64,000 nt of DNA from Cerrena zonata (lineage: Eukaryota > Basidiomycota > Agaricomycetes > Polyporales > Cerrenaceae): assembly GCA_038087015.1 (NCBI GenBank), contig JASBNA010000016.1, positions 186,001-250,000 of the forward strand, in the 5' to 3' direction. The notes beneath the pieces were generated by a model. The model saw only the letters and a program-made list of their open reading frames with translations. It made no database searches and was not told where the DNA came from. Below, in pieces: positions 1 through 11,918 of this stretch (positions are counted from its first letter, which is position 1; each line of letters opens with the position of its first letter). The position numbers and the translations under genes are program-made.

Positions 1-2380
1 GCGAAATCGGACATATAGTCATCCTAATATTAGACCAACCTCGCAGATTCCAACGAGTACGTCGGTGACGGGTCCATTCAGTGCGTCAGGTAGGTTGTGG
101 ATCTGTCCAACGAAGGTGTTGATGAGGTCTATCTTAGACCCCAGGCGCTGGAAGAGCAAGTAGGAATTCGTCGCATCCATGTCTGACTCGACATAAATTT
201 GTGGTAGGTAGGGCTGTAAGACCGCAAACCACGTCGTTCAGGATATTTCAAATTACTTGGGGAGATTTTCCTACTTACCTGGATAATTGTGAGTAAGTCT
301 CGTGCCTCCCTCGCTTCAATTCTCTTTATTTCCAAGTCAATATTCCTAGCCTGGTTCTTCGAAGCAGTAGACTGAAGCTTGAGATTGAGTGACATCATCG
401 CAGCAGTCTGAGAGGCAGCAGTCGCAGACTCATACTGAGCATTCTGAGTTTCCGCGCGAAGGGTATCCAATTCGCTCTGTAATTGAAGAACGAGTTCCCT
501 GAATTGCAAAATCGTGCCTTCGAAGTCCTGACAAGCATCCTCAAGAGCTTTGATCTTCTGAGATTGCTCGAAGATCTCCGTGTCTCTAGCATCTAATAAA
601 ACGAATTAAATTTCAAACCTGAATATTACCTGAAAATTTTAGGGACTTACTGAGGTCTTCTTGCATAGCCTTTTCAGTTTCGACATGATTTTCTTCCAGT
701 TCGTCGTTGAGTTCCTTCAGAGATTCGAGATCTTCGATTGTGATCCGCATTTCCTCAATCTTTTCGCCGAGCATGAGATTGCGCTCCGTGAGTTGAACGA
801 GCATCTCTTCGGCACCGAGAGCATCATCCAACTGGAGCTTGAGATCTTCAATTTGAATTTCGGCATTGGTCAGTTTAATCAGAGTAGACTCGTATTGTCC
901 TATGGTGCATGTGATCAATTAACTATTAAATTGGGAGACACTGAGGGGACGTACCTTGCATATCATCGAAACCAGAGAAATCCTTCTCCATCTCTGCAAT
1001 CCTTTTACGTTGCTCATGCTCGGTTTCTTGAGACAGATCTCGTAAGCTGCAAAATAATTAGGACCTGTATACCGATATTAAAAAAGGGTGAGTGGCGCAC
1101 CGAACGAGAGCCTCCTTGAGCCTTTCATTCTGTTTCTCAAGCTGAATATACGCCAAGGAGCCGGTGACAGCATTCGCGTTGCCGCCTTCAGAAGTTCCGC
1201 CCTCTCTGAGTACGTCCAACTCGACCTGAACCATTGCCAATTTCTCCGTCATCTCTTCCAAGTCCGCCTCTGCAACTTCTGCCCTTTCCTCTGCCATTTC
1301 CTTGTCCAGCATGGCCATTTCCAATTGCTCCTGCGCATCCACAATTCTCCCTTCTGCCAATTGGGATAATTGCTGTGCATCCGCTAGTTCCCGCTTGCTT
1401 TCAGTGAGGTCCTTCTGCAATGATGCCAGTTTCGCTTGGAGTTTAGGTCGAAGAGCAACGAAGGTCTCCGCTTCGGTAAGGCGAGTCTCTAATTCGCGGA
1501 TATGTCGAGAATCATCTCCACGTTTAGCTTCCAGAACACGTATCTTGGCCCGGAGTTCTTGTACTTCAGAGTCATCTTGAACTACGATGGGAGTAACTGG
1601 TCGTGTAGGCGCTATATCAAGTTCAGGTTCTGGTGGTGGCGGTGGAGGGGTAGACACGCGTCGTAGCAATGAAGGATGGGCAGGTTGGGACGGTTGAGCT
1701 GGTGATCGTGAGCCTTGTGGAGAGAGAACCTTTGGTGAAGGTGGGAAAGGTTTGGACGGTTCTGCCTGCTCAAAGTTAGGTCGCTTGAGAACTATAGGGC
1801 TGGTGGCTTCTGCATGAAGACTATTCTGTCGAGAAGTAGAGGGCCGGCCTTGCAAAGATATTGAAGGCGAACGTTTAGTTGGTGAGCCAAATCGTGCAGC
1901 ACGAGGTGGTGTCCCATTTGTGATATTAATAGCGGGTGGTTTTGAAGGAGCGGGTTTCGAAGGACTACCGGAACGAGATGAGTTTGAGCCCGCAGACCGC
2001 TGAGAAGCCGAGCGAGATGCAGTTAAGCTTGGTGTACGCTGATGGCCAAGGGCGGGACGCTGTAGGACAGGCTATCTAAAGTTATAAAGCTAAGTAATCC
2101 AAAAGCTGATAGTGCTTACCGGAGGTGCTAGTGTCGGAGAAGGCTCCGGCTCGTTGGGGATGACCTTCACCTGACTCGGTTTCACGAAGATGCCATGGTT
2201 CGGTTTACACGAGAAATACTTGATTCCTTGGACAACACCATCGTTCTTACCTTCCCCTTCGTAGAGCTCGATCCCGACCCACTTTCCTGGAGAGAAACTA
2301 GTTTGACCGAAGAACCGAACGGTACCCCGACCAGCAGGTACGCTAACACGAGCTCCAAGAGTAATTTCTAAGGGTGGCAT
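1..2380 (-). CDS. Dynactin large subunit p150Glued (partial, 3' end outside window)
   Basis: Encodes the large dynactin subunit, which links dynein to microtubules for retrograde transport and nuclear migration. Residues about 8-75 form a CAP-Gly domain with the signature GKNDG and the run GKWVGIELYEGEG. This is followed by a Ser/Pro-rich basic linker and then long coiled coil (many E/L/R heptads), as in p150Glued of other fungi (ro-3, nip100). The start is the ATG giving MPPLEITLGARV; an in-frame upstream stretch has only a TTG. Several short introns split the coiled coil (for example around 2060-2120, 1000-1090 and 600-650). The C-terminal half lies beyond position 1, so completeness cannot be judged. 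It is divergent from Raptor with about 310 bases between the starts. Family assignment is firm; exact exon ends are inferred. Confidence 0.9.
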
Positions 2381-2694
2381 TTGGTTACGGGGCAATCTAC
2401 ATTAGAGAGCGTAGAAGAGGAATGAATACCGAACGCAAAGTCCAAAAGACTAACCCGAAACAGTAGTGCGGTGTTAATATCACAGAATTCCCACAGTTAG
2501 GATCCTTATTTTCCCACGGCTTTAACTACTAACGTACGTCAGGCAACAGTGTTAACCAACTTTACCGTCTTCCGCTTCAACGAACGCTTGCCTTCCGGTT
2601 GAACATGCTCCTCTCTCTCCTCTGAAAACTTGCCGTCACATTATTTGGGTCCATTGGTGTTTTCCTCCGAGTCTCTAATACTTCACATCCATCA
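2381..2694. promoter_or_regulatory. Shared intergenic region between dynactin and Raptor
   Basis: This stretch of about 310 bases separates two divergent start codons and must carry both promoters. No clear TATA box is seen. A pyrimidine-rich run (ctcctctctctcctctg, about 2609-2625) lies some 80 bases before the Raptor ATG, a common feature of fungal transcription start regions. Nothing else is recognised. Confidence 0.45.
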
Positions 2695-5600
2695 TGTACC
2701 ACGGAAATCACAGGGCTAATGGTATGCGCTTAAGACTTGGCTGCTAACTCGTATTCATGTGCTTCTACAGGGCACGACCTCTGGGTCAACAGAGTTGGAG
2801 GATATCAAAATGGCTCTGACCGGGACTCCTCAGAGACAGAACGAGATTATCGCTCACCCTCCGATTCCGACCCATCTTCCTCTCGATCGAGACCGCGGGC
2901 TCTTTTGAATGGCTTCGTAGACGGTGATCTGCGTGCAGGGTCCGTCGCTACCTTACCAGAGGGTAATCCCATGGAGCCTTACTGGTCTGCGAAACGGCAC
3001 CTAACATGCGGAAACCCAACGCCCCCGCCCTCCTGGGCACCCAAGATGACGCCTTGGCGTGCGTCTCCGCAGAAGCTCAAGACGAGTAACGCAGCCCTGG
3101 TATTATGTCTGAACATAGATGTCGACCCCCCGGATGTCGTGAAAACAACACCAAGCGCTGTACTAGAATGCTGGGTTGATCCGCACACTATGCCTTCATT
3201 TAAGGCTTTAGAAATCATCGGTACAAATCTCCAACATCAATTCGAGGGTTTAAGTCCTAAGATACCCTATAAACCAATCCTGGACCCTTCTTCGGATGAT
3301 TTGAAGACTAGCTGCGAGAAGGCCCGGAAACAAGCAGGGACTGACACCGTCTTATTCTACTACAACGGTCATGGTGTCCCCAAACCCACTCCTAGTGGCG
3401 AATTATGGTGTTTCAACAAAAACTACACTCAATATATTCCTGTTTCTATCTCGGATCTACAGTCGCATCTGAAAACTCCCTGTGTCTATATCTGGGACTG
3501 TTCTGCTGCAGGCTACCTACTTCAGAATTTTAATACCTTCGCCAAACGACGGGACGACGATGCTCAAATGCACCACGGAGGTCCTCCCGATCATCCGTAC
3601 GCAGATTGCATTCAGCTCGCGGCCTGCGCAGCGGATGAGCAACTCCCTTCATGTCCCGAGCTTCCTGCCGACCTTTTCACTTCCTGTCTCACCTCTCCTA
3701 TCGATATGGCTCTACGTTATTTCCTAATGAATAACCAACTTCCCGCGAATATCTCGGCCGATATGGTAATGCAACTTCCAGGAGACCTAAAGGATCGGCG
3801 AACTCCCTTGGGTGAACTTAACTGGATATTCACAGCCATTACGGATACCATCGCGTGGACCACGTTCAGTCGGGACGTTTTCACTCGTCTGTACAGGTCA
3901 GACCTCTTAGTTGCATCACTTTTCCGTAATTTCCTTCTGGCTGAGAGGGTCATGAAGGATTATCGCTGTACTCCCCATACACATCCTCCACTACCAGCAA
4001 CGAACACCCATCCTCTATGGTCATCGTGGGACCTTGCGGTCGATACATGTTTGCGACAACTTCCGGATCTCTTGAAGCACGTTACACCTCTGACTGGTAT
4101 GACGGGCTCGCTTACTACCGGTCGAAGGCGACTAGCAGCACGTGCTGAACAGGCACCTCCTCCTACTCTTGCCCCGGGAGAGAAGCCATATCAATATGTC
4201 CCTAGCAGATTTTTTACCGATCAGCTCACAGCTTTCGAAGTATGGATTTCAAGAGGAGGTTCTGCGCTTACCAAACGTGGACCGCTCTCCTTGCCTCTCA
4301 ATGGAGACTCCCCAACTATTCCTGAGGTTGTTACTAGTGCGAACCTAGATAATCCTCCTCCCCGTCAGCAGAATCAAGACCAACATCTTGTTCCGCGAAA
4401 ACCACCAGATCAGCTTCCCATCGTTTTGCAAGTCCTCCTTTCCCAACCTCATCGACTACGCGCTCTTATTCTCCTTTCCCAATTCGTCGACCTCGGTCCT
4501 TGGGCAGTCCACCTTGCTTTGACCATTGGCATCTTCCCGTATATTTCGCGTCTCCTACAAGCTACCGGTCAGGATTTGCGCCCCGTACTCATATTCATCT
4601 GGGCCCGCATCCTATCTGTAGATCCGTCATGTCAAGCTGATTTGTATAATAATCAAGGCTACAAGTACTTCGCAACAGTACTTTCAGCACAAGAAGACCC
4701 ACGGCAAGGTAACATCCCTAATAGCTCAGAGCACAAAGCGATGTGTGCTTTCATCCTCTCTGCTATTGCTCGGGACTACCCGGCCGGTCAGGGTGCATGC
4801 TGGCGCGAACGAGTGTTTGACGCTTGTTTTGACAGGCTAGACGAGGGAGATTTCTTGCTCAGACAGTGGTCAGCATTGTGCATTGCGCAGATATGGGACG
4901 CCAATGATGAGATAAGAGTCTACGGAGTCGACAGAGGTACACAGGATAAGTTAATCGCAGCGTTGTCGGACGACTCCCCAGAAGTCCGAGCTGCTGCTTT
5001 GTACGCTCTTGGTACTTTCCTCGGCGCATCTGGTTCCGGTGACTTGCAAAAGCTTGGGGGTGGTGGTAGTGGCTCGATGCAGCAGTTGGATGAGCGCATT
5101 CACTTCCGAATGGAGGTTGCCGTTGTCACAGGTGCTGCGCTAGCCGTGAAGGATGACGCCAGCCCCATGGTTAGGAAGGAACTCTTGGTGCTGATAAGTT
5201 GTATCGCGAAGGAGTGGCGTGGCTACTTCATTATATGTGCTTGGATTTACTGGGAGGAAGAAAGGCAGAGAGTGGAGGGTCATGGTAGAGTCGACGAAGA
5301 CATGGCCGCACAAGCGGTCGGTGAATGGCTGGACAGTCTCATCAGTCCCGTCGATGATGATCAATACCGTGATCAGTATCGAGAACAATACCGCGAGGAA
5401 AATCGCGTGCTCTTGTCTTCATTCTTCACCATCTACTGCATACTCCTTGAACTGGCTGTCGACCCCTACCAGGAGGTTGCTACGAACGCTCAGACGATTG
5501 TCGATTATGTCAGTGCACTTTTACTGCAATCACCGTTCGCTCGACTGGAGAGTACCACTCTTCACGACCCTCCTCCGTCGACTATAGATGTTAGACCTTA

Positions 5601-7823
5601 TGTGTATGGCAGGCCAAGAACTCCGTCACTCCCTTCGTCGCAATCATCGGGTCATGCACCTCCTTCACCAAATCCTGCCCGCCCTGGAATTCAACGCAGT
5701 GATACAATGTCTACACTCTCTACTGGTGTCTCAAACACATTGCGTCGTACCTCTTCTTTTGCCAATGTTTTGATGAGCCTTGCTGGCGGAATCGCATTCC
5801 CATCTACAGAAGAATCCGGTCGTGCTTCCCCTAGATCAACCCATGCATCCGCATCCCGTCACGAAATTCAAGGAGTTTCCAGACCGCCTTCTCCTAATCT
5901 GAACTACGCGCAGTACACGTCACCCTACTCCAGACCACCTACGCCTACCTCTCCTCATCACACATCTACAAGGCTTGCTCCAGAACACCCGCCCCATTCG
6001 ATGGAATTTCTTCCTTCGGATGTGATAGCGGCCCATATCGAGGATGACATGATACGATTGAGAGCCCGGAGAAAGGCAGCACAACATTCACGACGATCAC
6101 ATCATGGCGTTATGAATGCAGGAATGTCCAGTCCATGCGGGAGTACTTTCTCTGTCGATTCTGCTACCAGTGTTTTCGTCGGACTAGAAATGGGTGCTGG
6201 TATCCGAGATGTTCTACCTCTTAAGAGTAGGTTCTATGATTGGTGTAGTGAATATTTCAAGGAACCTCAGATGCGCGTACGTCTTCCTCTTACGATATTT
6301 GTTTTGATTTCCAGTGGCTCACATTACTTGTTGTAGCAACCGGAGGTAGATGAACCTGGCAGCGTGCAGTACAACTATCAAGTCTGGCGTCAGCAAAGGA
6401 ACGAACGTATTACAGCTGAGACACACACGCATGCGGAGAAAGCAGGTCTGTATTTGATGACAGGTTGTATATCGGATTGTTCACAAACCTTTCTTTCTAG
6501 TCGATTCTCGGTGGGACCGACCCGTGGCAACGATCCAGACCTAGTTCGTTCCCTGCGCTGTTGGCATTACATGGTTTCGATCCTCATCTGGTCGTTGCTA
6601 ACGAGGTGGACAAGATCACTGTCTTCGATTGGACTAAGAGAAAACGTCTGTCACAATTTTATAATGGCAATCCACGAGGAACCAGTATTACATCTTTACA
6701 CCTAATCAACCAGGATATCGGCGGAATTATCCTTACAGGGGCTGGTATGTATTTCAATGTTTTTCATATCAACTTGTTTCCAGCAACGGTGGTTTACATA
6801 TTCTATCAGCCGATGGAATCGTTCGTCTGTTCCGAAATTATGATCCAGAAACCAGTTTCGATCCCGTGCAAATGGTCAGTTCATTCCGGGCCTTATCTGA
6901 AGTTACCCCTATGAAACGGGGTACCGGCCTCGTTACGAGTTGGAAACAACATGATGGCCACCTTTTGGTCAGCGGGGATTCTCATGTTGTGAAGGTGTGG
7001 GATGGTCATACAGAATCATTGGTTATGGTAAGCATCTATAGATTCATCGAAATCATCAGCCGTCTGAGGGAAATATAGGATGTGGATACTTGCACTGACT
7101 CGCCTGTTACGGCTATGGTGTCTGAAGAGGGCGCATCAACGAACTTCTTGGCCAGCTTTGCAGACGGTTCGATCAAAATGTATGATCGTCGTCTGGATGA
7201 TGATGAAGCGGTTGTACGCTCGTTCTCTCCTCATAATTCCTGGATTCAAACTATCAAATGGAGACCGTATCAAGAACAGTTCATGTCTGCAAGGTCGGTT
7301 GTTGTTCTTACTTTTTTGACGGATATTTCTCACATGTGTCATTTGCAATAGTCTGGATGGTGACATCAGACTGTGGGATATCCGCAATGAACGTTATCCT
7401 GTCCAGACATGGGATCTGGGCCCACAAGGCTTGTCCGCATTCGACGTGCATGATCTTACCAATGTTTTCGCTGCGTACGTTCCGTTTAGTACTATCCATT
7501 CCCTATATCTGCTCATAAGGTATACTACAGAACAACGACAATAACCCCCACCAACGCCCGCACTCAACGTACTTCTGTCTACTCTATACAATCTGGTCGC
7601 CCTCTCACCGTCCTATCCAACGGCCTTTCTATGCCTCCACCTCGAGAGCCCCTTTCTCCGTTCATCCCCCGAACTAGTACGTTGGCTTTCCATCCTAAAG
7701 AGATGATTTATGCTGTCGGTAACCTCGATGGAGTCGGTACGTCGCACATAATCTTTTTGTGTACGTGGACGTCTTCTAACATGATCGTTAGTACGCGTTA
7801 TGGGATGCAAACTGTCTGCTTAA
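2695..7823 (+). CDS. Raptor homologue, TORC1 scaffold subunit (Kog1/Mip1 family)
   Basis: Raptor recruits substrates to TOR kinase in TORC1, which acts at the vacuole/lysosome surface in nutrient signalling. A short first exon (ATG at 2695, MYHGNHRANG) is spliced over an intron at about 2720-2770 into a very long exon. Near residues 110-260 lies the caspase-like Raptor N-terminal domain, with the His-containing FYYNGHGVP and the Cys-containing WDCSAAG. HEAT-type repeats follow around residues 560-800, then a Ser/Pro-rich linker. The C-terminal third, broken by several introns after 6275, is a WD40 propeller (for example HLLVSGDSHVVKVWDGH). The last exon joins NLDGV to VRVMGCKLSA and stops at 7821-7823; that tail resembles other fungal Raptors. 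About 1,500 residues, the expected size. Reading frame is intact. Confidence 0.95.
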
Positions 7824-8310
7824 GTCCACTCGCTTGCGCTATCTTTAGTACTTGTTTATTTGCTTTCAATATCGCTAATCCCCATTATCCATGAATCACT
7901 TGCATGTACTTGTCAGTCTGCGCTTACTACAGTATATATTGGTGCTCGCTCGGCCGCTCTCTCCATAATTTAGCAAGCCACTGTAGGCTATTCCCCTCTG
8001 TATTTCTAGTTCTAGCTAAACCATCTATTTGTTGCTCATCCTAGTACTCGGTGCATATACGTTCCACTTGATTACTTCACCTCGTCAGTCAAGTATTCTC
8101 TCCAGATGCAACACCATCCATATCTACAGAAGAACATGGGTTTGCCAATTCCGTCTTGACATATGTTGACATGGGCATAAAGGTTACATACATTCCCGCA
8201 CTTCGCTTTTCTCAACAATTGGGATGTCATGAGGGCATTGATAAATGTAGATACCAATCATTCACTGATGGAACAAGACAACGTTTTCGTCAGTTGGTGC
8301 ATGAATGGAG
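7824..8310. other. Intergenic, convergent 3' ends
   Basis: The region between the convergent Raptor and RRP41 stop codons. It should hold both 3' untranslated regions. No gene, repeat or RNA is recognised. Confidence 0.4.
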
Positions 8311-9248
8311 TCAATGATCATTCGAGTCGTCTATCAGAGTTACGTCTCTATCCTGTGCACCTCCTGCTAGACCCCCAGCTCTCGGGCCCATATCCATAGC
8401 AGTGACCAATTTTTTGGTCCTTTCTTGGATAGCTCTTTTCATTTCTCCGTGTATTACATGTCCTGCCTGACACGCCAACTTGAAAATATCTCCAAATCGA
8501 TCCACATGTAGTCTTGTCTCCATTGTGACCAATGTCACCTTTTTGGTTTTAGGCATCACAGCGACTGTGACGTGGGGTATATCGTTTTCTTCGAGTGTGG
8601 TGAGATCGAGCATAGGTGAAGTTGAGTGAACACCGCCCGAGACAGCGCAGACGAAGTCGAGAAGAGGGATACCAGCATTAATCAAGGCAAGAGTTGTTGC
8701 GTTTATGCTGGCTTGTAGAAGACCACCATCCTGTTGTAGTACATGTACGAAAACGTCAATTTCAGAACGGGGGTATAGGCTTGTCTGAACGACAGGTTCA
8801 AAGGTCGACTTGATCGTTGAACCAAGCTCTAGTATCCGCCTGTCCACAGGGTATGAGAATATTAGCCCGATCCCAGAAAAAAGAATCAGGAGGAAACGCA
8901 CTTGTCTCCTCGTCCTCGTCTCCTTCTCTCGCCTGTGCTGAATGGCATAATATTGACTTCGACGTTGATCAAAGCCTTGTCATGCATCGTCTGTGATCGA
9001 ACTTTCGCTTCCCTAGGCCCAAAGACTTCTACTAGGACCTCGGTCAAGCCATGTGTGATACTTGCTGAGCCGTCGGCAGTGCCTCTCTGAGATAAGTCAA
9101 TAACAATGTCTCGAAGTTCATACTGTTTTCGTCCGTCAGAGCGATATCCGCCATCATTGAGAATTTCAACCCTTGAACTCTATATCATAAAGTGTGTGTG
9201 TGTGTTAAAAAGCTTCAGAAATACGAAAAACAAGTTGTCACAAACCAT
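8311..9248 (-). CDS. RRP41: Exosome core subunit RRP41/SKI6 (RNase PH family)
   Basis: One of the six RNase PH-like ring subunits of the RNA exosome, which processes and degrades RNA 3'-to-5' in nucleus and cytoplasm. The N-terminus reads MSSRVEILNDGGYRSDGR, matching the RRP41/EXOSC4 start. Later motifs are ADGSASITHG, the STFEPVV block and LQQDGGLLQASINA, all typical of RRP41. The first coding exon appears to be the ATG alone (9246-9248). It is followed by an intron with a (TG)n run, and the next exon begins AGTTCAAGG. A second intron separates RGDK from RILELGST. About 260 residues, near the family length. Ends at 8311. Frame intact. Confidence 0.9.
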
Positions 9249-9536
9249 GATGAGAGACGAACGGAACGGTCAGGATAGCATTACAAGCCGCCGAGTAAAG
9301 GCTATTACATAAACGTGATCGAATTTGAAGGGCGCATACGCGAAATTCAGATTACTACCAGTAGCTCTCGAAGATAACAAGGTGTAATTCGTGGAGATTA
9401 GTGTAGTGCATCACATACTAAGCGTTACGGTACACTAGATAGTTTAAACCTCGATAATAAATAAGACGATATGATAAAGACTGTCATCAAGATCCTAGAA
9501 ACCGAGTTTAAATATAGTCACGGTAATAGGTCCGAG

Positions 9537-11573
9537 TCAGGCGCTGGCTACAGCAGCTTGTCCCTAGTTTTGAGGAGACATTGAGATTGAAATAATATGG
9601 CAAATAAAAACACTTACTGGACGGTACAAAGTCCATGCGCCAACACCTAGCCATACTCTGGAGTATGCAACTTCCATGTAGATATACATGTACTCCCACT
9701 TTCTCTTGAACATGAGAAGACGATCGTTATCTTTCAGAGCAGGGTGACGTGCTTGAAGAGACTCGATAAGTTCTGGTGTCCAGCTTTCATCCAGACGTCT
9801 AAATATTAAGTATTAAATTAGCAGATGCGAGCGTCCAATTAGTGCAGTCGCCGACCATACCTTCCCCATTCACGCAAACAACGCGGGTAATCTGGAGGGA
9901 TGGTGAGATTGAAGATCATGGCCCATGCAGTGAGATATTACTTACGAGTGCCGAAGTCCTCCACGCTGTGAACACAGAAACGACCGGGTACATATTTCTG
10001 AAAGTCGACCAGTAGAGACGTTGGAGATGGTCCAACACAGTTTGGCCAGTGGTACTTTCGAACGAAGTCGTTGCCTCTGCTCAATGCCGTTTGGTCACCA
10101 AAAATATCAAATATTATATGAGTCACATACTGATATGGTGTATAGGTAGCTTCGGGATAGGTGGTTGCGGTCAGAACAACCGCGGCCCGCTTATCTTTCA
10201 ATGCCCAGTCGATCTTCTTCATATATGTAGCCATCCATTCAATTCCAACAGCCTGTGAAAAATGGAGGTGAGGGTGAGTAAATCGATAGGGGTTCGATGA
10301 ACGGGAGGCTTACCTCGAGCATCTCAATGCTAACGCATGCATCGAAGGCCTTCTCGAATTCGGGAGGAAGATTTCTGTAGTCCATCAAATGCACACGGAC
10401 TTGTTTCTCAAAGCCGGCATCTTTGACTCGCTCACGAGCAAGAAGCATTTGTTCAATCGACAACGTAATCGTGTCAACCGCGCATCCTCTCTTTGCAGCC
10501 TAACGGATATTGTATCATGAGCAGTGCTGTGTAGAACGGAAAGAGCAAGCCTACAGCTATGGCCACGCTTCCCCAACCACTTCCAATTTCAAGCAGTCGA
10601 TCTCCAGGACGTATCCGGGTTTTATCGAGGATATAATTTATCTTTCGTTCCTGTGCAGCCTCTAGATCATCGGGCCGCCTTTGACCCTCGAGGTCCCCAC
10701 GGACCCCACCTTCATCGTCTCCCCAAATAGGACAGGAATATTGCATTTCCTTACTCAAGAACGCCTACTCACGCCGATCATGATGAGCCACGGGCAGGGT
10801 CAACAAGATTCAATCATACTGTACTTTATATAAATCATTCGAAGCTTCATAGCCTGCCACCTGAAAGCAATGGGATAAAAGTTGAGCCTATTCTCTATCA
10901 GGTTCGAGAAATATCCCACATTATAGACGGCCATATCGAAACCATGACTGAATCGCATCAGAAGCCTTTCAGCCGCTGCATGTAACATGTAGAAGCCAGA
11001 CGAAATCCGACTGTTTAATGTTGGCAGATTATCAACATAAAGCTAAATGACGTCTTGCTCAGATAAGTGATCAGATTTTGATATATATTAAACATACGTT
11101 TAACACTTCTTTGAGATCAGGAGAGGAAAATTCCCCTGCCATAAACGCCTCGGAGACTTGAATGTGGGTTGTGTCACAGAGAGCAGCGGAACGGTTTCGG
11201 AAAGGAACTCACAACCAATATCATACCAAAGGTAAACACGGACCCAGAATGTGATGTCATTCACACGAATAATCCCGTAATGTGAACTTTCCGACTTTGT
11301 TGAGGTGTCAGAGCCGAAGACCTCAGTACCTATACCGTCCGAGATTTCAATTCGACCACGAGTCACCCCTCGTCGAAGGGCAGCACAAACGGCGCCGCGC
11401 GCTGCGAGTAAACAATCACTGTTGGGTAATGCAGGGTGATCATTATAATACGTTGGCGCACCGTATGATGCAAAATACTCCCAGACAAATCTTGAAAGTC
11501 GCGTGGACCTCTTAATTTCATCTGCTCTAGGTAGAGCGGGTGAGGATAGGGTGGCATATGCAGATGCGTCCAT
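9537..11573 (-). CDS. Cyclopropane-fatty-acyl-phospholipid synthase-like SAM methyltransferase
   Basis: Members of this family add a methylene or methyl group from S-adenosylmethionine to the double bond of phospholipid acyl chains, or to sphingolipids in related fungal enzymes. The SAM-binding motif LLEIGSGWGSVAI is clear. It is preceded by YEASNDLYKAFLSKEMQYSC and followed by DACVSIEMLEAVG and YHWPN, all in the family order. The N-terminal part (RGVTRGRIEI, IRVNDITFWVR, GFSEAFMAGEF) matches the lipid-binding region of fungal CFA synthases. At least seven introns are needed. The last exon gives YRPGQAAVASA and stops at 9537-9539. The start chosen is the ATG of MDASAYATLSSPALP, the usual start in fungal homologues. 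Substrate is inferred from the family only. Confidence 0.87.
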
Positions 11574-11585
11574 ATCGACTGTTGA

Positions 11586-11909
11586 CTAGGGTTCTTGATT
11601 CCGATGGGCTGGAGGTGGAGAGGTGTCGTGGCTAGGCAATGAGGGTACTCGTTCACAATACCGTTCTCCGATTCTGCAAAGAAAGAAAGAAGCTGATCCC
11701 GACCAAAAATAACTGACATACCTGTACCTGATATGAAATATTTCGCCGAGGATAAGGGGCAGTAGAATGATGGCGCGCGTGGCGCCTGGAAGGCTTGACA
11801 TCAATGAAAAGAGGCTTGACCAATGTATGTATTGGAAGGTCCGGGAGGTACTATTACCCACAAAACCGGTGTTGCGTAGTACGCCACTGAGAGTACCATC
11901 TACATTCAT
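11586..11909 (-). CDS. Possible small membrane ORF just upstream of the CFA-like gene
   Basis: An open frame on the same strand ends 12 bases before the CFA-like start codon. Read through, it is about 107 codons with a hydrophobic stretch around GATRAIILLPLILGEIFHI. Splice-like signals inside it (gtaata near 11859, ctttgcag near 11680) could give a shorter 65-codon product in the same final frame. It could be a real small gene, an upstream ORF in the 5' leader, or an extra N-terminal exon. I do not recognise the sequence. Confidence 0.22.
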   Translation of the reverse strand: MNVDGTLSGVLRNTGFVGNSTSRTFQYIHWSSLFSLMSSLPGATRAIILLPLILGEIFHIRYRYVSYFWSGSASFFLCRIGERYCERVPSLPSHDTSPPPAHRNQEP

Positions 11910-11918
11910 CTTCGACAC

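Noticed and set aside
9190..9220. (TG)n run as a notable repeat
   Set aside because: Only about seven units, within a short intron; too small to report as a separate repeat.
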